Below, one piece after another: positions 5,251 to 10,833 of a stretch of DNA of 10,833 nucleotides (the first letter of the stretch is position 1; every line of letters starts with the position of its first letter). The translations under genes and the position numbers were made by a program. Below the pieces are notes generated by a model. It saw nothing but the letters and a program-made list of their open reading frames with translations, did no database searches and had not been told where the DNA came from. Origin of the DNA: Pseudomonadota bacterium. GTDB lineage: Bacteria; Pseudomonadota; Alphaproteobacteria; Rhizobiales; Hyphomicrobiaceae. The stretch lies in NCBI GenBank assembly GCA_023416575.1, contig JAEZHL010000101.1, forward strand, positions 1 to 10,833, in the 5' to 3' direction.

Positions 5251-7266
5251 TCACTTATTTGCTGCGTGTCCGCTTGGCTGGCCGGCTGTCTCTGCGGCGA
5301 CCAGTTTCGTGAATGTGTCTCTGCGCCGGGCACGCTCAGGCGCTGGCAGCGTTGGCAACGCTTCGATCTCGAGGCCATCCAGAACGGCCTGGAAGATCTG
5401 GCTGCGCCGGTAGTTTGCGGGCCCGGGGGGAAGATCATAAAGCCGATGATTGAGCGCGGTGACATCGGCATCGGGAAAGATTTCGTCCCAGGCTTCACGA
5501 AGCGAATCCCTCGCATCGGAAGGCGCAACGGGAGGCTTGCTGCGCAATTCCCTGGTCGCATCGGCATCGACGGTTCCGTCGGCCTTCAGCACCACGCCAT
5601 ACAGCCGGCGTGCCGCCTCGATGGTGACAAATCCCTTGTCGACGTCATCGGCGACCTGCTCAGCGGGCCGCTCGAATGGATTGCCATATCCGCCGGCGCC
5701 AGGCGTCTCGATGGTGAAGCGGTCTCCGCGTTGCACCGTGACCGCATCGATCTTGCCCAGATCCCGCTCCTCGGGCGTCCCCGCATTGAGAAGCGTGCGC
5801 GCCGGAGCGCCCGGCAGGCCACCGTCAACACCCCAGGAGCGGAAACGGAAACGTTCCATGCCGCGTCCGAGAACAGTGGCTCGATCGGTGAGGATTTCGA
5901 ATGTGATCGTGACACCGTTGCCGCCCCGCCAGCGCCCCGCGCCACCGGAGTCGGGACGCAGACCGTAGCTGAGAATGCGAACCGAGGCGCTGCCTTCGAT
6001 GGTCTCGATGGGATTATTGGCGAGATTGGCGATGCTGCTATCCCGGCCATCGACGCCGTCGAAGCCGCGCCGCGCGCCCATGCCGCCGACCGCTGGCTCG
6101 ACGACCACGACATTCGAGGTCCCCAACTCGGGGTCGTTCTCGGCGAAGACGATGGGGATCACCACGCCGCCGCTGGAGGCCGGAGTGACTTCCGGCAGCG
6201 CTGCCGATAGCGCGCCGACGAGAACGTTGTCGACGCGGATCGCGGTCGCGTGCCGCACACCTGTCGCCGCAGGATACCGCGGGTTGACGATCGAGCCTTG
6301 GGGCGCGCGGATCACCACGTTGTCCAGAATTCCGGCATTCACCGGAATGGTCGGATCGAGCGTGAGGGCCAGCGAAACCAGTCGCAGCGAGAGCCAGGGA
6401 TGCCGCGTGCCAAGCGTCGGAAGATTGAAGGACGACAGGCTCTGAGGATCGGTTCCCTTGAAATCGAGCTCCAGCTCACCGTCGTTGGCCGAAAGCTGAA
6501 CCCGGATGCGCCGCGGGTAGGGCGTCACCAGGTCGTCGTCGAGATAGTCCCAGAAATTGTAGGTGCCGTTTTTGATCCGCCGGAAAGCTTGGCGCGCCTT
6601 GAGCCGCGAATACTCGAAGAGATCATCCTGGCAGTGGAGGAACTGCTCGACGCCATGCTGCGCAACGATTTCCTGCACACGCCTGTCGGCATACAGCAGC
6701 GCGCTCAGCATGGCCTTGATGTCGCCGACGTTTTCATCCGGCGTGCGACTGTTGGCTTCGATGACCGCGAAAATGTCATCGACCGGAACGCCGCGCCGGA
6801 CCAGTTTGGCCGGAGGCAGCAGCAATCCCTCCTGATAGACTTCGGTGTTGCTGGGCGAGATGCTGCTCGGAACCCGGCCACCCACGTCCGACGAATGCAG
6901 GAAAGACCACGCGTAGCAGACGAGCTGCCCCCCGACGTAGATCGGCCTGATGACGTGGAAGTCGGGCGTGTGTGTGGAAAGGCCAGCGGAGCGGTAGGCG
7001 TGATTGGTGATCACGACGTCGCCCTCTTCGAGCCCGCCGACCGCATCGATGGTCGGTTTGCAATCGAGATCGACGAACCCCGAGACGCCGATTGCGCCCG
7101 GATAGGCAAAGAACTTGCCGTTGCGCGCGACGAGTGCCGTCCCGAAGTCCGCCGTCTCCTTGACGTAAAGAGTGCGGCCGGTGCGCTGCAGCGTGTAGCC
7201 CATCTCGTCGGCAATGGCGGCGACTTTGGTCGCCATGATCTCGAGCGTGACCGGATCGAGTTTCAT
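5251..7266 (-). CDS. hyuB: Hydantoinase B/oxoprolinase family protein (HyuB-like subunit)
   Basis: A 671-residue cytoplasmic subunit that, with HyuA, forms the ATP-dependent enzymes of the N-methylhydantoinase, 5-oxoprolinase, caprolactamase and acetone/acetophenone carboxylase superfamily. HyuB is generally held to carry out the hydrolytic or carboxylation half of the reaction on the phosphorylated intermediate. Visible motifs are the opening DPVTLEIM (4-11), HTPDFHVIRPIY (99-110), WSFLHSSDVGG (120-130), FKGTDPQS (269-276), SGGAGRWRGGNG (440-451) and TPGAGGYGNPFERP (521-534). Residues beyond about 565 form a charged C-terminal extension not needed in the shortest family members. The ATG at 7266 overlaps the hyuA stop as ATGA, and a GGAG lies about 8 bases upstream. 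The gene symbol is by family only, and the true substrate is unknown. Confidence 0.92.
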   Translation of the reverse strand: MKLDPVTLEIMATKVAAIADEMGYTLQRTGRTLYVKETADFGTALVARNGKFFAYPGAIGVSGFVDLDCKPTIDAVGGLEEGDVVITNHAYRSAGLSTHTPDFHVIRPIYVGGQLVCYAWSFLHSSDVGGRVPSSISPSNTEVYQEGLLLPPAKLVRRGVPVDDIFAVIEANSRTPDENVGDIKAMLSALLYADRRVQEIVAQHGVEQFLHCQDDLFEYSRLKARQAFRRIKNGTYNFWDYLDDDLVTPYPRRIRVQLSANDGELELDFKGTDPQSLSSFNLPTLGTRHPWLSLRLVSLALTLDPTIPVNAGILDNVVIRAPQGSIVNPRYPAATGVRHATAIRVDNVLVGALSAALPEVTPASSGGVVIPIVFAENDPELGTSNVVVVEPAVGGMGARRGFDGVDGRDSSIANLANNPIETIEGSASVRILSYGLRPDSGGAGRWRGGNGVTITFEILTDRATVLGRGMERFRFRSWGVDGGLPGAPARTLLNAGTPEERDLGKIDAVTVQRGDRFTIETPGAGGYGNPFERPAEQVADDVDKGFVTIEAARRLYGVVLKADGTVDADATRELRSKPPVAPSDARDSLREAWDEIFPDADVTALNHRLYDLPPGPANYRRSQIFQAVLDGLEIEALPTLPAPERARRRDTFTKLVAAETAGQPSGHAANK

Positions 7267-9344
7267 CGGGCGCGCTCCATGACGATATTGGCGAATTCAT
7301 CGACGCTTGCGCGCCAGTTTGGCAAAACCGGAATAGTTGTATCGGGCTGTTCGATGATGGCCGGACCCACGATGTTGCTGCCGACAGGCAGGCTAGCGCG
7401 CTGATACACGGCGTAGGTCTCCCACGCTCCCTTATAATAAACTTGGCGCGAAGAAGCTGCGGCAGGCGCTTTGTTCACCTGCTCGGCGCGAGCCAGAGGC
7501 ACCTTGCAGACGTCTGCTGAAACCGTCAGGCGCGCCGTCACCACCTCGACCACACCGCGCTCTTCGCGGAAGCCATAGAGCCGCTCGTGCTCCTGATGGA
7601 ACAGCTCGTAGACCTCCTGAGCATTACCAGTCCGGCGAAGCTCCTGTGGTATCCTGATCTCGATATTGAAGGCCTGACCGCGGTAACGCATGTCGGCGCT
7701 GTATTCGTATGTGATCTGCGATAACAGCTGTCCTTCGTCGGACATCCAGTTCCGCGCGTCGGCTTCCAACTCGTCGAATCGGGCCCACACGGCACCCTTG
7801 GCCAGATTGCGTAGATCCGCACCCAGGCTCACGGCATATGTGCGTTTGACCCGCGAGAGGATTGCGCCGAGCGCGCAGAACGTCGATGCGGCGCGCGGGA
7901 TCAGAATGCGTGTCATTCCCGTCTCGTCGGCGAGAAAGGCCGCATGTGTCGGCCCCGCACCTCCGAATGGAACCAAGGTGAAGCTGCGCGCGTCCTCACC
8001 TTTTTGTGCCAGATGACGCGTGACCCCGGCGGCCATGCGCACTGTTGCAATGTGCAGCGCCGCATCGGCTACCGCTTCCGCGTCGGCGAGCTCCGCCCGG
8101 CCGATCTGATCGCCGATGGCACGCAGCGCATTGCGCGCGAGCTCACGATCAAGACGCATCCGGCCACCCAGGAAGTGGCCCGGCTCGATCCAACCATTCG
8201 TGACGTAGCAGTCGGTGATCGTCGGTTTCGAGCCGCCGCGGCCGTAGGCGACAGGTCCGGGATCCGCACCGGCACTCATGGGGCCGACTTTCAGGAGCCC
8301 TTGCGCGTCGATGTGAATGATCGAGCCGCCGCCCGCGCCGATCGCGGACACGTCGACAGAGGGGAGAATGACCGGAAGATCGCCGACCATGGTCTGATTT
8401 GCGAACTCGGCAACGCCCCGGCGGACCACCGATATGTCCGAGCTGGTCCCGCCCATGTCGAAAGACACGATCCGATGGACCCCGGCCGCCGATGCGGTGG
8501 CGACCGCGGCGGTAACACCGGATGCCGGCCCTGACAGGATGGTATCGATCGGCCTCGAGCGGGCCGTGGCGAGACCGAGCACGCCGCCGTTGGACGCCGT
8601 GATGAAGATGGTCGCCCGGATGCCGGCCTCCGCGATCAGAGTTTCGAGGTGGCGGAGATAACCATCCATCAGCGGCGTGATTTGCGCATTCAGAACAGCG
8701 ACCAGGGCGCGCTCGTACTCGCGAATTTCCGGCCAGATCTCTGACGAAGCGACCAGATGAACGCCTGGGAGACGCTCTGCGAGCCGCCGCGCGATATCGC
8801 TCTCTGGCTCCTTGTTGACGTAGGAGTTGAGTAGCATCACGGCAACTGCGGGCAGATCCCACGCGCGCAAGCGTTCCGCGATGGCGTCGATTTCCTCGTC
8901 GCTCGAGGTTGTGATTACCGTGCCATCCGCACCAATCCGTGTGCCACATTCCAGCACACGATTGCGCGGCACGGCCTGACGCTCCTTGCCGATCGAGAAG
9001 TTGAACGACGACGGCATCCGGGCGCGCCCGATCTCGAGGACGTCGCGATTTCCAGGCGATGTGATGAGAGCGACCGGCGCGCCTTTGTCCTGGAGGATGG
9101 CGTTGAGAGCAATCGTGGTGCCGTGCAGGACGACACCCGGCGCACCGCGCGGCACGCCCGCCAGATCCAGTGTTGCAACCAGGCCCTGACCCACGGCGCG
9201 AGCAGGATCGTCGGGTGTGCTCGCTTCCTTGTGGTGGATAAACTCTCCGCCGTTCGCTGTCGGTTTGAACAGGACGAAGTCAGTGAATGTGCCGCCGACG
9301 TCGACCCCCGCGATGAAAGCGGGCTGTGAATTTGCCGGGCTCAT
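7263..9344 (-). CDS. hyuA: Hydantoinase A/oxoprolinase family protein (HyuA-like ATP-binding subunit)
   Basis: A 693-residue cytoplasmic subunit with an actin/ASKHA-like ATP-binding fold that phosphorylates the substrate. Domains in order: Hydant_A_N with GVDVGGTFTD (13-22) and HGTT (74-77); the Hydantoinase_A core with SGPASGV (271-277), FDMGGTSSD (295-303), GAGGGSI (336-342), SAGADPGPVAYGRGG (357-371) and PFGGAGPTHA (459-468); then the C-terminal domain with DMRYRGQAFN (551-560) and GPAIIEQPDTT (660-670). The start at 9344 is chosen because it gives the ATGA overlap with the ATPase stop. An in-frame extension to 9389 has an arginine-rich, unfamily-like sequence. The family's GPACYG or GPVCYG motif reads GPVAYG here, so the usual cysteine is alanine. 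Possible reactions are hydantoin or lactam opening, 5-oxoproline hydrolysis, or ketone carboxylation. The absence of a third carboxylase subunit favours hydrolysis. Confidence 0.92.
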   Translation of the reverse strand: MSPANSQPAFIAGVDVGGTFTDFVLFKPTANGGEFIHHKEASTPDDPARAVGQGLVATLDLAGVPRGAPGVVLHGTTIALNAILQDKGAPVALITSPGNRDVLEIGRARMPSSFNFSIGKERQAVPRNRVLECGTRIGADGTVITTSSDEEIDAIAERLRAWDLPAVAVMLLNSYVNKEPESDIARRLAERLPGVHLVASSEIWPEIREYERALVAVLNAQITPLMDGYLRHLETLIAEAGIRATIFITASNGGVLGLATARSRPIDTILSGPASGVTAAVATASAAGVHRIVSFDMGGTSSDISVVRRGVAEFANQTMVGDLPVILPSVDVSAIGAGGGSIIHIDAQGLLKVGPMSAGADPGPVAYGRGGSKPTITDCYVTNGWIEPGHFLGGRMRLDRELARNALRAIGDQIGRAELADAEAVADAALHIATVRMAAGVTRHLAQKGEDARSFTLVPFGGAGPTHAAFLADETGMTRILIPRAASTFCALGAILSRVKRTYAVSLGADLRNLAKGAVWARFDELEADARNWMSDEGQLLSQITYEYSADMRYRGQAFNIEIRIPQELRRTGNAQEVYELFHQEHERLYGFREERGVVEVVTARLTVSADVCKVPLARAEQVNKAPAAASSRQVYYKGAWETYAVYQRASLPVGSNIVGPAIIEQPDTTIPVLPNWRASVDEFANIVMERAR

Positions 9345-10465
9345 GCTTCGACCCGGTCGCTGAGGACGACGCCGCTTTCGGGTGCCCACGATAAGTAGAC
9401 ACTGTCGCCAGCCGAGGCCAATGCCCCAGTATTTGCGTGCTGATGCTGTGCGTAAACGACTGTCGCCAGTCCTGGAACTTCGACTTCGAACAAGTGATTG
9501 TCTCCACGGAAAATGTGCCCGCGCACGGTGCCGCGCAAGCCAATGGTATCTGCTGATGGAGTTTCGGAGCTCAACTTGATGCGCTCCGGCCGGACAGCGA
9601 GAAGAAAGCGCTCTCGGCTCTGCGCGAGAGCAAGCCCGGCAGAGGGCACGCCGATTGCGGTGCTGCCGTTTTCGGCGACGCCGACGATCCGAGCCAAGCC
9701 GTCGCCAACGAGCCCACAGACGAAGATATTCGCCGTGCCAAGGAATTCGGCAACAAACCGGGTCTCCGGCTGATCATAAACTTCCCTGGGCGTACCGGAT
9801 TGAACGATGCGGCCTTCGTTCATGACGACGACGCGATCGCTCAGCGTTAGAGCCTCTTCCTGATCGTGGGTCACCAGCACCGTCGTGATCCCCAATGACC
9901 GCTGCAGTCGCCTCAACTCGAACTGCATGCTCTCGCGAAGATTCTTATCCAGGGCGCCGAGCGGTTCATCGAGCAGAAGCGCTTTGGGCCGCATCACGAG
10001 AGTTCGGGCAAGGGCGACGCGCTGCTGTTGTCCGCCGGACAGCATCGAGGGAAAGCGATCTCCATGCGCAGACAGCTGCACAAGATCCAACGCCTCTTGA
10101 GTGCGCTGCCTGATCTCGGCGCGATCAAGTCCCAGCATTCGCAGGCCGAACGATACGTTGTTCCACACTGTCATATGAGGAAACAGTGCATAGTTTTGGA
10201 AGACGAGCCCCAGCTGCCGGCGATTGCAAGGCGTTTCCGTGATGTCCTGATCGCCGAGGAAAACGCGGCCCTGGTCAGGCACTTCCAGGCCTGCCGTGAT
10301 CCTCAAGGTCGTGCTCTTGCCGCAGCCGCTCGGTCCGAGTAGCGCGACCAAACTGCCCGCCGGAATCGTCAGATCGAGTGGTGCAAGTGCCGCAACGGTC
10401 CCGTATGTTTTCGAGACCCCTTTCAAGCGGATGGCTTGCGCGTCCGCCACCGCGATATCGGTCAT
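9341..10465 (-). CDS. ABC transporter ATP-binding protein, PotA-like
   Basis: A 374-residue ATPase subunit on the cytoplasmic face of the importer, coupling ATP hydrolysis to uptake. Motifs: Walker A GPSGCGKST (44-52), Q-loop FQNYALFPHMT (89-99), signature LSGGQQQRVALAR (142-154), Walker B LLLDEP (163-168), D-loop GALD (170-173) and H-loop VTHDQ (198-202). After FVAEFLGTANIF (237-248) comes a TOBE-type C-terminal domain with AVRPERIKL (290-298), which marks the polyamine/iron/opine subfamily. The start is uncertain. ATG 10465 leaves a normal leader before RLKGVSKTYG. ATG 10471 is two codons upstream, and the frame remains open to a GTG at 10576 (411 residues) with no convincing ribosome site. 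It is the first gene of the operon, with hyuA starting inside its stop codon. Confidence 0.92.
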   Translation of the reverse strand: MTDIAVADAQAIRLKGVSKTYGTVAALAPLDLTIPAGSLVALLGPSGCGKSTTLRITAGLEVPDQGRVFLGDQDITETPCNRRQLGLVFQNYALFPHMTVWNNVSFGLRMLGLDRAEIRQRTQEALDLVQLSAHGDRFPSMLSGGQQQRVALARTLVMRPKALLLDEPLGALDKNLRESMQFELRRLQRSLGITTVLVTHDQEEALTLSDRVVVMNEGRIVQSGTPREVYDQPETRFVAEFLGTANIFVCGLVGDGLARIVGVAENGSTAIGVPSAGLALAQSRERFLLAVRPERIKLSSETPSADTIGLRGTVRGHIFRGDNHLFEVEVPGLATVVYAQHQHANTGALASAGDSVYLSWAPESGVVLSDRVEA

Positions 10466-10471
10466 GTGCAT

Positions 10472-10797
10472 TCTGAATCGCACGCAACCGGCAGAGCTCG
10501 AAGAATCACTCGCCATCTCCATCCACACAGGATGCGGTCTATCTGGACGTTCACGATCTATTTTACCCTTCAGCACGCCCGTGCCGCAGGCGGCGCGAGG
10601 TTACTTTCGGAACAATTCGCGCCAAGCTGAAGATTAGCCGGCGCAAAAGAGACTTTCTCATAGTTCATCAAAGTTTGTGAATGGGAGTTCCAGAAGGGCG
10701 AGTGTGACCGAGGTTGGAGAGTCGGGCCGCGGCGGCCGGATAAGAACAAATTTTCTTCTGATGCACAATCGGCCGCTGGAAATAAGCAGTTCATCCT
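10472..10797 (-). promoter_or_regulatory. Upstream region of the hyu/ABC operon with several small dyads
   Basis: About 330 bases without a convincing gene, AT-richer than the genes around it from about 10600 onward, so the operon promoter should lie here. Dyads seen are TTCA/TGAA arms enclosing CAAA-G-TTTG at 10664-10681, with one unpaired base; GCGGCCG (10732-10738) against CGGCCGC (10770-10776) with a 31-base AT-rich spacer; and TTCAT-CCT-ATGAA at 10790-10802. A TTCACA on the minus strand (10681-10676) resembles a -35 box, but no good -10 box follows at standard spacing, so I do not place a promoter exactly. Any of the dyads could be an operator for a ligand-responsive regulator. Confidence 0.4.
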
Positions 10798-10833
10798 ATG
10801 AAAGATGCGAGCAGGGATAAAATAATGCCTTCA
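10798..10833 (+). CDS. Possible start of a divergent gene, cut by the right edge
   Basis: An ATG at 10798 opens twelve codons (MKDASRDKIMPS) to the window end without a stop. The position, divergent from the catabolic operon, is where a local regulator is often encoded. The ribosome site is weak (a GGA about 17 bases upstream) and twelve residues identify no family. It could equally be non-coding DNA. Confidence 0.2.
   Translation, partial: MKDASRDKIMPS

Noticed and set aside
6250..7404. 384-codon plus-strand open frame opposite hyuB
   Set aside because: It lies antisense to a clear HyuB coding region, has biased composition typical of an antisense frame and shows no motif.
10570..10794. 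74-codon minus-strand open frame upstream of the ATPase gene
   Set aside because: It has no ribosome site, no family resemblance and a composition unlike the neighbouring genes; it is better read as the operon leader.

Overview
The window looks like chromosomal DNA from a GC-rich alphaproteobacterium. Rhizobiales, close to Bradyrhizobium, is my best guess. I infer this from the strong G/C third-position bias, the MFS–monooxygenase fusion, the DUF899 protein and the IS66-type remnant, all common there. No marker gene confirms it.

Left part, plus strand (1-2113): the C-terminal part of an MFS_3-type efflux transporter with a fused antibiotic-biosynthesis-monooxygenase-like domain runs in from the left edge. 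A 241-base gap follows, holding what looks like the N-terminal stump of a minus-strand gene and a 12-bp palindrome. Then comes a complete DUF899 (thioredoxin-like) gene, with a tiny hydrophobic ORF abutting its stop codon.

Middle (about 2140-2539): degenerate DNA. It includes the C-terminal end of an IS66-family transposase, broken by frameshifts and an in-frame stop, a probable IS right end, and hairpins that may terminate the operon coming from the right.

Right part, minus strand (10465 down to 2540): one compact six-gene operon, in order ABC ATPase, HyuA, HyuB, periplasmic substrate-binding protein, permease, permease. Three junctions are 4-base ATGA overlaps (ATPase/hyuA, hyuA/hyuB, permease/permease); the other gaps are 7 and 29 bases. 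The transporter is of the polyamine/opine/iron (PotABCD-like) type. The enzyme pair belongs to the ATP-dependent hydantoinase/5-oxoprolinase/caprolactamase/ketone-carboxylase superfamily. The likely scheme is that the binding protein and the two permeases, powered by the ATPase, import a small molecule, and the HyuA-HyuB complex then phosphorylates it and opens or carboxylates it. The substrate cannot be read from the sequence.

The last 360 or so bases are the operon's upstream region, with several small dyads and possibly the first codons of a divergent gene at the right edge. I saw no CRISPR array, tRNA, rRNA, phage or defence system. The most interesting item is the catabolic operon with its enzymes set between the ATPase and the rest of the transporter.
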